Below, piece by piece: positions 10,042-18,632 of a stretch of 64,000 nucleotides of DNA; the first letter of the stretch is position 1, and each line of letters begins with the position of its first letter. The notes beneath the pieces are model-generated. The model saw nothing but the letters and a program-made list of their open reading frames with translations. It was not told the origin of the DNA and ran no database searches. Source of the DNA: Dryocola boscaweniae (GTDB lineage Bacteria; Pseudomonadota; Gammaproteobacteria; Enterobacterales; Enterobacteriaceae); the NCBI RefSeq assembly GCF_025215095.1, contig NZ_JALHAP010000073.1, forward strand, positions 1-64,000, written 5' to 3'. The translations under genes and the position numbers were made by a program.

Positions 10042-10302
10042 ATGGTGCGCAGAGTGCATCCGAATAAGGAGATTGAAGCCGCGTTGAGCTATGCGGAATG
10101 CCAGGGCTGGCAGATAAAATCCGGTGGCTCCCATTGCTGGGGAAAAATGTATTGCCCGTGGCATGACAAAGCCTGCCGATGCGGCGAATTCTGTATCAGT
10201 TGCATATGGAATGCGCCACGCAATGCAGTGAACCACGCAAAACAGATAAGACGCGTGGTTGACGGCTGCTGTCAAAATACAGCTAAGCCGGGACGACATT
10301 AA
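10042..10302 (+). CDS. Small Cys-rich protein with a HicA-like domain; candidate toxin of a two-gene module
   Basis: The 86-residue protein is preceded by a strong CAGGAGG ribosome site. The first 40 residues (IEAALSYAECQGWQI then GGSHCWGKMYCP) follow the HicA pattern of helix, strand and a Gly-Ser-His motif, where the His (about residue 31) is catalytic in HicA mRNA interferases. After it comes an unusual cysteine-rich stretch (Cys at about 38, 45, 47, 51, 54) and a conserved-looking NHAKQIRRVVDGC end. An HTH-protein gene begins 14 bp later. The pair is absent between bioD and uvrB in E. coli. HicA relatedness is my reading, not a database result. Confidence 0.6.
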   Translation: MVRRVHPNKEIEAALSYAECQGWQIKSGGSHCWGKMYCPWHDKACRCGEFCISCIWNAPRNAVNHAKQIRRVVDGCCQNTAKPGRH

Positions 10303-10316
10303 GTAAGGAGAAGAGT

Positions 10317-10838
10317 ATGTCGGAATTTAGTTTCACCCTGATATTCACCTTGCCGCAAAGCCGCCAGGACCCGGCGCTTTGGGTACAGGCGCTGGGCGAA
10401 AATGGCTGCGATGATGCGCTGCCGGGCACAGGCGTAACGGGCAGAATCGCGCTGCATTTTATCCGTGAAGCGCAAACCGCGAGGCAGGCTGTGGTTTCCG
10501 CCATTCAGGATGTTAAACGGATTATTCCCGGCGCAGGCCTCGCGGAGGTCACGCCAGATTTGGTTGGGTTAACGGATATAGCCGAATTAATGGGTTTTTC
10601 CCGGCAATACATGCGCAAATTAATGGTGAGCCGTCAGGCTTTTCCCGCCCCGGTGCATAACGGTAAAACGGCTATCTGGCATCTTGAATCTGTGCTGCGC
10701 TGGCTACGTGAGACGGGAGTAAGCAAAGTCCCTTTACCGCTGCTGGAGCTTTCGGCGGTGACGAGACAATGTAATCTGCAACGCGAACTGGCGGCGCTGG
10801 ACCGCGACCTGCAAAAGCAGATTGGGCAACTGCAATAG
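10317..10838 (+). CDS. HTH DNA-binding protein, candidate antitoxin/regulator paired with the HicA-like gene
   Basis: The 173-residue protein has an AAGGAG ribosome site 6 nt before its ATG. Residues 1–75 form an alpha/beta region. Residues about 82–125 (DLVGLTDIAELMGFSRQYMRKLM, then FPAPVHNGKTAIWHLESVLRWL) read as an excisionase/AlpA-like winged HTH. The end is a charged helix rich in Gln and Leu. Gene order toxin-like then HTH, 14 bp apart, is as in hicAB loci. In that setting it would neutralise its partner and repress the shared promoter. I do not recognise a characterised homologue. Confidence 0.6.
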   Translation: MSEFSFTLIFTLPQSRQDPALWVQALGENGCDDALPGTGVTGRIALHFIREAQTARQAVVSAIQDVKRIIPGAGLAEVTPDLVGLTDIAELMGFSRQYMRKLMVSRQAFPAPVHNGKTAIWHLESVLRWLRETGVSKVPLPLLELSAVTRQCNLQRELAALDRDLQKQIGQLQ

Positions 10839-10875
10839 AGTGACGGTCAAAAACTGGCCGCCACTGTAGATAAAT

Positions 10876-11586
10876 TCATGGCGTCATCCAGTTTGCAACG
10901 AGCTTATCGTCAAGCAATGCGACATTCCCCTGCGCTACGTTACGTCCACGGTGCAAAAGGCAAAAACGGTCTGCGACGCGGCGGATAAATGACAACCGCT
11001 GTTCAACCAGCAAAATCGTGAGGCCGAAGTCACGGTTCAGGCGGCGGATAATATTGCCCATATCGTGAATAAAACGCTGTCCGCTCCCAAGCGTCGGCTC
11101 GTCAAGAATCAGCAGCTTGGGTTCCGTCACCAGCGCCCTGGCAAGCGCAAGCTGCTGCTGAACATCGCCTGTGAGTTCGCCGCCGCGCATATGCCGCATT
11201 GAGTAAAGCGCCGGGAACAGGTCATATACCATCGAAGGAATGGTTCGGGCACGTTCGTTGCCGGCCAGCAGCGCTATTTGCAGATTTTCTTCGACGGAAA
11301 GCTGAGAAAAAATGCGGCGTTCCTGTGCGACATAGCTCATGCCCAGCGCAGCACGTCCTTCAACAGGCGTAACGAGTAAATCCTGAGGCGGGCGGCCTGC
11401 ATCATTCCATATGATGCTTCCGCTCTGCACGGGCAGGTAGCCGGTAATGCAATTCACCAGCGTGGTTTTCCCCATGCCCGGCGCACCCAGCACGCAGGTG
11501 CATTCTCCTTTTGTCAGCTCCAGATCGAGATTCCACAAAATATGGTTCTCCCCATAAAACTGGTTCACGGCGCGTAAACTCAACAT
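10876..11586 (-). CDS. Orphan ABC ATPase of the LivF/UrtE type
   Basis: The 236-residue protein has the layout of the second ATPase of branched-chain amino acid or urea importers. Walker A is GAPGMGKTT (34–42), Walker B KLLILDEP (157–164), and LLVEQ stands in the H-loop region, as in LivF. The signature is degenerate (LTGDVQQQ, 138–145, for LSGGQQQ) and the D-loop reads EPTLGSGQ. No permease, periplasmic binding protein or partner ATPase (UrtABCD) is nearby. It may serve a transporter encoded elsewhere, regulate something, or be decaying. It is not present here in E. coli. Confidence 0.75.
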   Translation of the reverse strand: MLSLRAVNQFYGENHILWNLDLELTKGECTCVLGAPGMGKTTLVNCITGYLPVQSGSIIWNDAGRPPQDLLVTPVEGRAALGMSYVAQERRIFSQLSVEENLQIALLAGNERARTIPSMVYDLFPALYSMRHMRGGELTGDVQQQLALARALVTEPKLLILDEPTLGSGQRFIHDMGNIIRRLNRDFGLTILLVEQRLSFIRRVADRFCLLHRGRNVAQGNVALLDDKLVANWMTP

Positions 11587-12040
11587 GTGTCATCTCCTCA
11601 CGACGGGTTAAAAACCTAAAGCCACTTCGCGCGCTTTTGCTTGCAATAAACCCATTTCACCACGGCATCCAGCATCGCTCCCAAAGGAGGGGGGTTGAGT
11701 TCTCCTGACCAACAGTGCAATTCCCTTGCCATCTCATGCAAGCATCGCAGGAACATTGCGATTTTGAGAATAGACTCATAAATTCGGGTGAACAAAAGCA
11801 GGAGAGGTAAAACTTTGCCGTCAGGCTGCACTTTGGCAGTGCTTAACGCTTTTCGGTTTTGGTGCAGAAAGCGGTTTAAAAGCCAGGAGAAATGTTTGTT
11901 TTGTGAGCGCCTTCACCTCTGGCTAAGCAAAGTGAAATGAGGCGATAAAAACCTAAAATAGGACGGAAAAATTTTTTTCGACGCGCGCACACCAAAATCA
12001 GGGATTTTTGCGGGCGGCAACCCCAAAGGCCTGGATGCAC

Positions 12041-12063
12041 TTATCCACCATTCCTGTGGATAA
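12041..12063. promoter_or_regulatory. DnaA-box pair upstream of uvrB
   Basis: A perfect DnaA 9-mer (TTATCCACA on the minus strand, 12055–12063) faces TTATCCACC (12041–12049, one mismatch) on the plus strand. The pair lies within a larger inverted repeat beginning and ending TGCAC/GTGCA. A DnaA box has been described upstream of E. coli uvrB, so this is probably conserved, but whether DnaA acts here is not shown by the sequence. Confidence 0.6.
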
Positions 12064-12364
12064 CCTTGTGCATTAGAGTTAGAAAACTATCGGTAAGCGA
12101 GAGCGGGCGCGGCCTGGCTGCAAATTGACGCGAAACCGGTCTTTTGGAAATATTCCTTTTAAATTAGCTAGTTAAATAAAATCAATCCGTGTAAGGAAAG
12201 TGTCAAAGAACAACGTCTCACTTTTATTACATTGCTTGACAAATGTTAAAGAACAAAAAAATCTGGGGATAACCGATATAAGACAGTGATTAATTCCGTC
12301 TTTGATGAAATTGCGCGCAAACCTGGGCGAGATTCGTCTGCATAACCGAAATCGTTGTATATGT

Positions 12365-12384
12365 TACTGGTTTTTCATCCAGTA
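12365..12384. promoter_or_regulatory. LexA (SOS) box of uvrB
   Basis: TACTG, ten bases, CAGTA forms the 20-bp LexA operator layout (12365–12384). A TATTAT −10-like hexamer overlaps its right edge (12383–12388), so LexA would block the promoter. The uvrB ATG is about 78 bp downstream. This agrees with SOS control of E. coli uvrB. Confidence 0.85.
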
Positions 12385-12461
12385 TTATTTACTGGCAAAA
12401 ATTCCTGCGCCGAGTAAAATTATCGTCCGGCCCGCTAGTTTTCTCCTCAGGTAGCAACTCA

Positions 12462-14477
12462 ATGAGTAAAGCGTTCAAACTTAATTCTGCATTCAAACCC
12501 TCCGGCGATCAGCCCGATGCTATACGGCGTCTTGAAGAGGGTCTGGAAGACGGACTTGCCCATCAGACGTTGCTGGGGGTAACCGGGTCAGGTAAGACCT
12601 TTACCGTGGCAAACGTGATTGCGGATTTGCAGCGCCCCACCATGGTGTTAGCACCGAATAAAACGCTTGCGGCACAGCTTTATGGCGAGATGAAAGAATT
12701 CTTCCCTGACAACGCGGTGGAGTTTTTTGTCTCCTACTACGATTATTACCAGCCAGAAGCCTACGTACCCAGCTCCGATACTTTTATCGAAAAAGACTCC
12801 TCGGTTAACGAGCACATCGAACAAATGCGTTTGTCGGCTACCAAAGCGCTGCTTGAACGCCGTGATGTTATCGTGGTGGCGTCGGTTTCAGCCATCTATG
12901 GTCTGGGCGATCCGGATCTGTATCTGAAAATGATGCTGCACCTCACCAAAGGGATGATCATCGATCAGCGTTCCATTCTGCGCCGACTTACCGAGCTGCA
13001 ATATGCGCGTAACGATCAGGCATTCCAGCGCGGTACGTTCCGCGTGCGTGGCGAAGTTATTGATATTTTCCCGGCGGAATCGGATGACCTGGCGTTGCGT
13101 GTAGAGTTATTTGACGAAGAGGTTGAGCGCTTGTCGTTGTTCGATCCGCTCACAGGCCAGGTGGATCAGGCTATCCAGCGCTTTACGGTTTACCCGAAAA
13201 CGCACTACGTCACCCCGCGCGAACGCATCCTGCAGGCGATGGAAGAGATCAAAGTTGAGCTGGCGGACAGGCGCAAGATATTGCTGGCGAACAATAAGCT
13301 TCTTGAAGAGCAGCGCTTAACGCAGCGTACGCAGTTCGATTTGGAAATGATGAACGAGCTGGGTTATTGCTCGGGCGTAGAAAACTATTCTCGTTTTCTC
13401 TCCGGACGCGGGCCTGGCGAGGCGCCGCCGACGCTGTTCGATTACCTGCCGGCCGATGGTCTTCTGGTGGTGGACGAATCGCACGTGACCATCCCACAAA
13501 TTGGCGGCATGTACCGCGGAGACCGGGCGCGTAAAGAGACGCTGGTGGAGTATGGTTTCCGTCTGCCTTCTGCGCTGGACAACCGCCCGCTCAAGTTTGA
13601 AGAGTTCGAAGCGCTGGCTCCGCAGACTATTTACGTTTCGGCAACGCCTGGCAATTATGAACTGGAAAAATCCGGCGGCGATATTGTCGATCAGGTTGTG
13701 CGTCCGACGGGGCTGCTGGACCCGATAATCGAAGTGCGTCCCGTTGCCACCCAGGTTGACGATCTGCTTTCGGAGATCCGCAAGCGCGTTGAAATTAACG
13801 AGCGTGTGCTGGTGACCACGCTGACCAAACGCATGGCGGAAGATCTTACCGAATACCTTGAAGAGCATGGCGAAAAGGTGCGCTATCTGCACTCTGATAT
13901 CGATACGGTAGAACGTATGGAGATAATCCGTGACTTGCGCCTTGGCGAGTTTGACGTGCTGGTGGGTATCAACCTGCTGCGCGAAGGGCTGGATATGCCG
14001 GAAGTCTCGTTGGTGGCGATTCTGGATGCCGACAAAGAGGGCTTCCTGCGTTCTGAGCGTTCTTTGATTCAGACCATTGGCCGTGCGGCGCGTAATGTTA
14101 ACGGCAAAGCGATTCTGTACGGTGATAAAATCACCCCGTCGATGGCGAAGGCGATTGGGGAAACGGAGCGTCGCCGCGAGAAACAGCAGCACTATAACGA
14201 AGAAAACGGCATTACTCCGCAGGGCCTGAACAAAAAAGTGGTCGATATTCTGCAGCTTGGCGAAGGGATGGCGAAAACCAAAGGCAGAATGAAGAGCAAA
14301 GCTCGTAGCGTGATTGAAGATGATGAAATCGTCCTGACACCGAAGGCGCTGCAGCAGAAAATTCATCAGCTTGAAGCGAAGATGCTGGAGCATGCGCAGA
14401 ACCTGGAGTTTGAAGAGGCAGCCCTGGTACGCGACCAGCTACACCAACTGCGCGATTTGTTTATCGCCGCATCCTAG
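12462..14477 (+). CDS. uvrB: UvrABC system protein B (excinuclease subunit)
   Basis: The 671-residue protein (E. coli 673) has Walker A GVTGSGKT at 39–46 and the DNA-clamping beta-hairpin around [12 protein letters not shown] (about 92–103). The helicase-like DESH and RAARN motifs are present, and a C-terminal UVR domain contacts UvrC. UvrB verifies damage delivered by UvrA and loads UvrC in nucleotide excision repair. Transcription is expected to be SOS-inducible through the LexA box upstream. Confidence 0.98.
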   Translation: MSKAFKLNSAFKPSGDQPDAIRRLEEGLEDGLAHQTLLGVTGSGKTFTVANVIADLQRPTMVLAPNKTLAAQLYGEMKEFFPDNAVEFFVSYYDYYQPEAYVPSSDTFIEKDSSVNEHIEQMRLSATKALLERRDVIVVASVSAIYGLGDPDLYLKMMLHLTKGMIIDQRSILRRLTELQYARNDQAFQRGTFRVRGEVIDIFPAESDDLALRVELFDEEVERLSLFDPLTGQVDQAIQRFTVYPKTHYVTPRERILQAMEEIKVELADRRKILLANNKLLEEQRLTQRTQFDLEMMNELGYCSGVENYSRFLSGRGPGEAPPTLFDYLPADGLLVVDESHVTIPQIGGMYRGDRARKETLVEYGFRLPSALDNRPLKFEEFEALAPQTIYVSATPGNYELEKSGGDIVDQVVRPTGLLDPIIEVRPVATQVDDLLSEIRKRVEINERVLVTTLTKRMAEDLTEYLEEHGEKVRYLHSDIDTVERMEIIRDLRLGEFDVLVGINLLREGLDMPEVSLVAILDADKEGFLRSERSLIQTIGRAARNVNGKAILYGDKITPSMAKAIGETERRREKQQHYNEENGITPQGLNKKVVDILQLGEGMAKTKGRMKSKARSVIEDDEIVLTPKALQQKIHQLEAKMLEHAQNLEFEEAALVRDQLHQLRDLFIAAS

Positions 14478-14488
14478 GGAAATTGAGC

Positions 14489-14600
14489 GTCGGGTGGCGC
14501 TGGCGCTTACCCGACCTGTGCAATTAACGAATGTGAAAGCTCTCGTTGGATGGATATGGATGGATAAGCGCAAGCTTCATTCACAGACGTTTCCCATCCG
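14489..14600. repeat. Degenerate REP-like palindromes between uvrB and ybhK
   Basis: A hairpin starting GTCGGGT (14489–14495) and ending ACCCGAC (14509–14515), with an internal GGCGC/GCGCT stem, is followed by a GGATGGATAAGCGC segment. Both resemble the REP core seen elsewhere in the window. The elements sit between convergent genes and may aid transcription termination or 3'-end stability. Confidence 0.5.
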
Positions 14601-15509
14601 TTAACCCAGCCTCTGAACCGCTTTTTCCAGCGCCCGGCGCAGCAGGACACGGTCATGACGATAAGGGATATCGCTCGCTTCAAGCTGTTCCTGAATCACC
14701 ACCCGGTCGGCAACGCTCGAAACATCAACCTGCGGCCCGACAACCACCGCATCGATAATTCTTTTCCCAATCCGCTGTTCCATGATTTCCAGCTTTTCTT
14801 TCAGCGTCAGGCTTGCTGCGGCGACGCTAAGCTCACGCCCCAGATTTCCGATATAAACCACCGGCGCTGGGGTGCGGCGCAGCGCCTGATCCATATCTTC
14901 CAGCAGTAAAAGCGGCATCAGGCTGGTGTAAAAACTCCCTGGACCAATCAGAATCAGATCCGCCTCGGCAATGGCTTCTACCGCTTCGCGGGTGGCATGG
15001 GATTTCGGATACAGCATCAGTTCCTGCGGCGGCGAAGCAAGCTGGTCGATATTCACCTCGCCATAGATAAAATGTCCGTCTGCGTCGGTTGCCATCAAAT
15101 CAACCGGCTGTTCCGACATGGGAATCAGTAGCGCATCGACTTTTAACAGGTTACGAATAAGATTAATGGCTTCCAGAGGCCGCACGCTCAGGTGATCAAG
15201 CGCCTTTAACATCAGATTTCCGAGGTTATGCCCGGAAAGCTCGCCGTTACCGCCAAAACGATATTCAAACATTGCTGATGCGACGCTGGGTTCGGTAATT
15301 AACTGGTTTAAACAATTACGCATATCACCCCAGGCAATGCCTCCTTCAGAGCGCCGGATACGGCCGGTTGACCCGCCGTTATCCGTGGTGGTCACGATCC
15401 CCGTCAGACGGGAGCCCAAAGATGAAAGGGAAGACATGACCCGGCCGAGACCGTGGCCGCCGCCCAAGGCAACCACCCGATCAAGATCCGCAAACGTGCG
15501 ACTGCGCAT
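14601..15509 (-). CDS. ybhK: YbhK, YvcK/CofD-like protein (gluconeogenesis factor family)
   Basis: The 302-residue protein has the Rossmann-like opening [17 protein letters not shown] (from about residue 12) and the CofD-family blocks [13 protein letters not shown] and [12 protein letters not shown]. coli YbhK has 302 residues. The YvcK group binds UDP-sugars in Gram-positive bacteria and affects morphology and gluconeogenic growth. The enterobacterial role is not settled. It is divergent from moaA. Confidence 0.9.
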   Translation of the reverse strand: MRSRTFADLDRVVALGGGHGLGRVMSSLSSLGSRLTGIVTTTDNGGSTGRIRRSEGGIAWGDMRNCLNQLITEPSVASAMFEYRFGGNGELSGHNLGNLMLKALDHLSVRPLEAINLIRNLLKVDALLIPMSEQPVDLMATDADGHFIYGEVNIDQLASPPQELMLYPKSHATREAVEAIAEADLILIGPGSFYTSLMPLLLLEDMDQALRRTPAPVVYIGNLGRELSVAAASLTLKEKLEIMEQRIGKRIIDAVVVGPQVDVSSVADRVVIQEQLEASDIPYRHDRVLLRRALEKAVQRLG

Positions 15510-15647
15510 AGCTATTCCTTATGACGAACTCTCCGGCTTAAGGTAGCGTAAAAGCGCCAAAAAGACGATGCGGGCTCCGGCGTTAATGATGTATATCAAG
15601 GTAAAAGTTCGCTTTTCGCGTACTCTGTGGCGAAATTGAGCGATTAG

Positions 15648-15675
15648 TTCGTTATGTATAGATTTATATAACGAA
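15648..15675. promoter_or_regulatory. ModE-like box upstream of moaA
   Basis: The imperfect palindrome TTCGTTAT (15648–15655) and ATAACGAA (15668–15675) with an AT-rich centre fits the CGTTATAT-type ModE site. In E. coli, ModE-molybdate binds upstream of moaA and stimulates it. The site lies about 160 bp upstream of the moaA start and before the riboswitch. Confidence 0.65.
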
Positions 15676-15727
15676 AGCTGCTATGGCGAACAATCCCGGC
15701 ACGCGCTACTATCGTTTGAACACACAC

Positions 15728-15833
15728 TAAGCCTCTGGACCTAAGTCGCAAGATACGGTGCTTTGGCCGTGACCCTCCCGGTCACCAGGGTGCAGAAAGA
15801 AATGCCTGCATCTCCCGTATTTGGAAAGGTGTA
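15728..15833 (+). ncRNA. Molybdenum-cofactor (moco) riboswitch in the moaA leader
   Basis: The leader contains the hallmarks of the E. coli moaA aptamer: AAGCCTCTGG, then GTGCTTTGGCCGTGACCCTC, CAGGGTGCAG, CCTGCATCTCCC and TTTGGAAAGGTG. The complementary blocks (for example GACCCTC with the CAGGGTG stretch, and TGCAG with CTGCA) support the published fold. The element ends at the ribosome-binding region (GGAAAGGTG) of moaA, so Moco sensing probably controls translation start. Boundaries are approximate. Confidence 0.88.
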
Positions 15834-15834
15834 T

Positions 15835-16824
15835 ATGGCTCCTCAACTGACCGATGCGTTTGCGCGCAAGTTTTTCTATTTGCGTTTATCGATTACCGAC
15901 GTTTGCAACTTCCGTTGCAACTATTGCCTGCCGGATGGCTACAAGCCGCACGGCGTGGCGAACAAAAGCTTCCTTAACGTCGATGAAATTCGCCGTGTCA
16001 CCCGCGCCTTCGCCGCTTTGGGTACTGAAAAAGTACGCCTCACCGGCGGCGAACCGTCTTTACGCCGTGATTTCCCTGAAATTATCGCCGCCGTGCGCGA
16101 AAACCCGGCCATTCGCCAGCTTGCCGTCACGACAAACGGTTACCGCCTGGCGAGAGATATTCAGCAGTGGCGCGATGCAGGCCTAACCGCGGTGAACGTG
16201 AGCGTGGACAGCCTGGACGCCCGCCAGTTTCACGCCATCACCGGCCAGGATAAATTCCGCCAGGTTATGGACGGTATCGACGCCGCTTTCGCCGCCGGAT
16301 TTGAGCGTGTAAAAGTCAACACGGTGCTGATGCGGGGCGTTAACAGCCACGAACTGGATACCTTCCTCGCCTGGATCAAACCGCGCCCCATCCAGCTACG
16401 TTTTATCGAGCTGATGGAAACCGGCGACGGCGGCGAACTCTTCCGTAAATACCATATCTCCGGCACCACCATTCGCGACGAGCTGCTCCAGCGCGGCTGG
16501 GTGCAGAAGCTTCGCGGCCGCAGCGATGGCCCGGCGCAGGTTTTTTGTCATTCGGATTACGAAGGCGAAATCGGCCTTATCATGCCCTATGAGAAAGACT
16601 TCTGCGCTAGCTGCAACCGCCTGCGCGTGTCGTCGATTGGCAATCTGCATCTGTGTTTATTCGGCGACGGCGGCATCTCGCTGCGCGATTTGCTTGCGGA
16701 TGATGCCCAGGGCGAAGAGCTGGAAGCGCGTATTTCCTCAGCGCTCGCCCAAAAGAAACAAACCCATTTTCTGCATGACGGACATACCGGCATCACCCAG
16801 AACCTGTCCTATATTGGTGGATAG
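15835..16824 (+). CDS. moaA: GTP 3',8-cyclase MoaA
   Basis: The 329-residue radical-SAM enzyme equals E. coli MoaA in length. The N-terminal cluster ligands CNFRCNYC give Cys24, Cys28 and Cys31. A second cluster is set by the FCASCNRLR block with a further Cys 13 residues on. The Gly-Gly terminus needed for catalysis is kept. It makes 3',8-cyclo-GTP, the first step of molybdopterin synthesis. An upstream GTG-type start (15763) lies inside the riboswitch and is rejected in favour of ATG 15835, just after GGAAAGGTG. Confidence 0.96.
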   Translation: MAPQLTDAFARKFFYLRLSITDVCNFRCNYCLPDGYKPHGVANKSFLNVDEIRRVTRAFAALGTEKVRLTGGEPSLRRDFPEIIAAVRENPAIRQLAVTTNGYRLARDIQQWRDAGLTAVNVSVDSLDARQFHAITGQDKFRQVMDGIDAAFAAGFERVKVNTVLMRGVNSHELDTFLAWIKPRPIQLRFIELMETGDGGELFRKYHISGTTIRDELLQRGWVQKLRGRSDGPAQVFCHSDYEGEIGLIMPYEKDFCASCNRLRVSSIGNLHLCLFGDGGISLRDLLADDAQGEELEARISSALAQKKQTHFLHDGHTGITQNLSYIGG

Positions 16825-16847
16825 CGTCAAAAATAAGGAGAGAAAGT

Positions 16848-17360
16848 ATGAGTCAGGTAAGCGAAGCCTTTATCCCGGCACGTATTGCCATTTTGACTGT
16901 CTCCAGTCGCCGTGGTGAAGAGGAAGACACCTCCGGCCACTATCTGCGCGAGTCAGCCACTGAAGCGGGTCACGAGGTGGCTGACAAAGCCATCGTGAAA
17001 GAAAATCGCTATGCGATCCGCGCCCAGGTTTCCCAGTGGATCGCAAGCGACGATATTCAGGTCGTGTTGATCAACGGCGGTACGGGGTTTACCGAGGGCG
17101 ATCAGGTTCCGGAGGCGCTGTTGCCGCTCTTCGATCGTGAAATCGAAGGGTTTGGCGAGCTGTTCCGCATGCTTTCTTACGAAGAGATCGGCACCTCGAC
17201 GCTGCAATCCCGCGCTATAGCCGGCATTGCCAATCGTACATTGATTTTCGCCATGCCGGGCTCGACCAAAGCCTGCCATACCGCCTGGGAAAATATTATT
17301 TCCCAGCAGTTGGATGCACGCCAGCGTCCGTGTAATTTCCATCCACACATCAAGAAATAA
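16848..17360 (+). CDS. moaB: Molybdenum cofactor biosynthesis protein B
   Basis: The 170-residue MogA/MoaB-fold protein has the NGGTGFTEGDQ pterin-binding loop and a closing MPGSTKA segment. It is the second gene of moaABCDE, 23 bp after moaA, with an AAGGAGAG ribosome site. E. coli MoaB binds molybdopterin, but its contribution is dispensable there because MogA performs the adenylylation. Confidence 0.95.
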   Translation: MSQVSEAFIPARIAILTVSSRRGEEEDTSGHYLRESATEAGHEVADKAIVKENRYAIRAQVSQWIASDDIQVVLINGGTGFTEGDQVPEALLPLFDREIEGFGELFRMLSYEEIGTSTLQSRAIAGIANRTLIFAMPGSTKACHTAWENIISQQLDARQRPCNFHPHIKK

Positions 17361-17363
17361 ACT

Positions 17364-17849
17364 ATGTCGCAACTGACCCATATTAATGCCGCTGGTGAAG
17401 CGCACATGGTGGATGTCTCTGCCAAAAATGAAACCGTCCGTGAAGCGCGTGCGGAAGCCTTTGTCACCATGCAGGCTGAAACGCTCGCCATGATCGTCGA
17501 CGGCAGCCACCACAAAGGCGATGTTTTTGCCACCGCCCGCATTGCCGGTATTCAGGCGGCGAAACGCACCTGGGAATTAATCCCGTTGTGCCACCCGCTG
17601 CTGCTGAGCAAAGTTGAAGTAAACCTGGAAGCTGAGCCGAATCACAATCGCGTGCGCATCGAGGCCGTTTGCCGTCTGACAGGCAAAACCGGCGTCGAAA
17701 TGGAAGCGCTGACAGCCGCATCCGTTGCCGCGTTAACTATCTACGACATGTGCAAAGCCGTGCAGAAAGACATGGTGATTGGCCCGGTTCGCCTGCTGGC
17801 GAAAAGCGGCGGTAAATCTGGCGATTTCAAGGCGGAAGATAATGATTAA
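17364..17849 (+). CDS. moaC: Cyclic pyranopterin monophosphate synthase MoaC
   Basis: The 161-residue protein, identical in length to E. coli MoaC, has the conserved [12 protein letters not shown] and [20 protein letters not shown] segments that form the active site between subunits. It converts cyclo-GTP to cPMP together with MoaA. It begins 3 bp after moaB and overlaps moaD by 8 bp. Confidence 0.96.
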   Translation: MSQLTHINAAGEAHMVDVSAKNETVREARAEAFVTMQAETLAMIVDGSHHKGDVFATARIAGIQAAKRTWELIPLCHPLLLSKVEVNLEAEPNHNRVRIEAVCRLTGKTGVEMEALTAASVAALTIYDMCKAVQKDMVIGPVRLLAKSGGKSGDFKAEDND

Positions 17850-18087
17850 CGTACTGTTTTTTGCCCAGGTGCGTGAACTGGTCGACTGCGACAGGCTGCA
17901 GCTCGACGCAGCATATAACGACGTTGAGCAACTGCGCGCTGAGCTTGCCGCCAAAGGCAGCCGCTGGGCTCTGGCGCTTGAGTCCGGCAAACTGCTGGCG
18001 GCGGTGAACCAAACGCTGGTGAGCTTCGACCATCCTCTGGCGGACGGCGATGAAGTCGCTTTCTTCCCACCGGTTACCGGAGGCTGA
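17842..18087 (+). CDS. moaD: Molybdopterin synthase small subunit (sulfur carrier) MoaD
   Basis: The 81-residue ubiquitin-like protein ends in PPVTGG, the Gly-Gly tail that is thiocarboxylated by MoeB. The start at 17842 ([13 protein letters not shown]) overlaps the moaC stop by 8 bp and gives the E. coli length. A longer in-frame start at 17779 inside moaC is not family-like. Confidence 0.95.
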   Translation: MINVLFFAQVRELVDCDRLQLDAAYNDVEQLRAELAAKGSRWALALESGKLLAAVNQTLVSFDHPLADGDEVAFFPPVTGG

Positions 18088-18091
18088 AATA

Positions 18092-18544
18092 ATGGAAAAC
18101 ACCCGAATCCGCGTCAGCCATGAAAATTTTAGCGTTGGTGACGAATACCTTTGGCTGTCGCAGTGCGATGAAGACGGCGCGGTGGTGACCTTTACCGGCA
18201 AAGTTCGCAATCACAATCTTGGCAACAGCGTCAGCGCGCTGACGCTTGAACATTATCCGGGAATGACGGAAAAAGCGCTGGCGGAAATTATCGAAGAAGC
18301 TCGCGCCCGCTGGCCGCTGCAACGCGTTTCGGTCATTCATCGTATTGGCGAGTTATGGCCGGGCGACGAAATCGTCTTTGTCGGCGTAACCGGTGCGCAC
18401 CGCAGTTCGGCGTTTGATGCCGCACAATTTATTATGGATTATCTGAAAACCCGCGCTCCGTTCTGGAAGCGGGAAGCCACGCCGGAAGGGGAACGCTGGG
18501 TGGAAGCGCGCGAAACCGATAAACAGGCGGCTAAGCGCTGGTAG
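18092..18544 (+). CDS. moaE: Molybdopterin synthase large subunit MoaE
   Basis: The 150-residue protein has the MoaE blocks VTFTGKVRNHN, HRIGELWPGDEIVFVGV and FWKREATPEG with catalytic lysines. It forms the MoaD2E2 synthase that adds the dithiolene sulfurs to cPMP. It starts 4 bp after moaD. E. coli MoaE also has 150 residues. Confidence 0.95.
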   Translation: MENTRIRVSHENFSVGDEYLWLSQCDEDGAVVTFTGKVRNHNLGNSVSALTLEHYPGMTEKALAEIIEEARARWPLQRVSVIHRIGELWPGDEIVFVGVTGAHRSSAFDAAQFIMDYLKTRAPFWKREATPEGERWVEARETDKQAAKRW

Positions 18545-18632
18545 GAGGCGCCCCGTTGGAGTTGTGTTAATCTTAAGCATGGTAGGCTTTTAAGCCTGAA
18601 ATTGGGTTAACGCAATTAACAGAGGTAGCATC

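Larger units (their letters stand above)
11587..12461. other. Long intergenic region upstream of uvrB
   Basis: This stretch of about 870 bp holds no gene I can support. The first 240 bp are the upstream region of the orphan ATPase gene. An open frame there (11616–11831, minus) has no recognisable product. From about 12.03 kb on, the sequence is AT-rich and carries the uvrB control signals listed separately: a DnaA-box pair and a LexA box. A TTGACA at 12236–12241 is a possible further promoter element. Confidence 0.6.

Noticed and set aside
11616..11831. 71-codon minus-strand frame upstream of the orphan ATPase
   Set aside because: No ribosome site, no recognisable family, and mixed composition; probably chance in an intergenic region.
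13317..14393. 358-codon open frame on the minus strand
   Set aside because: Fully antisense to uvrB, whose reading frame is certain; no domain or ribosome site.
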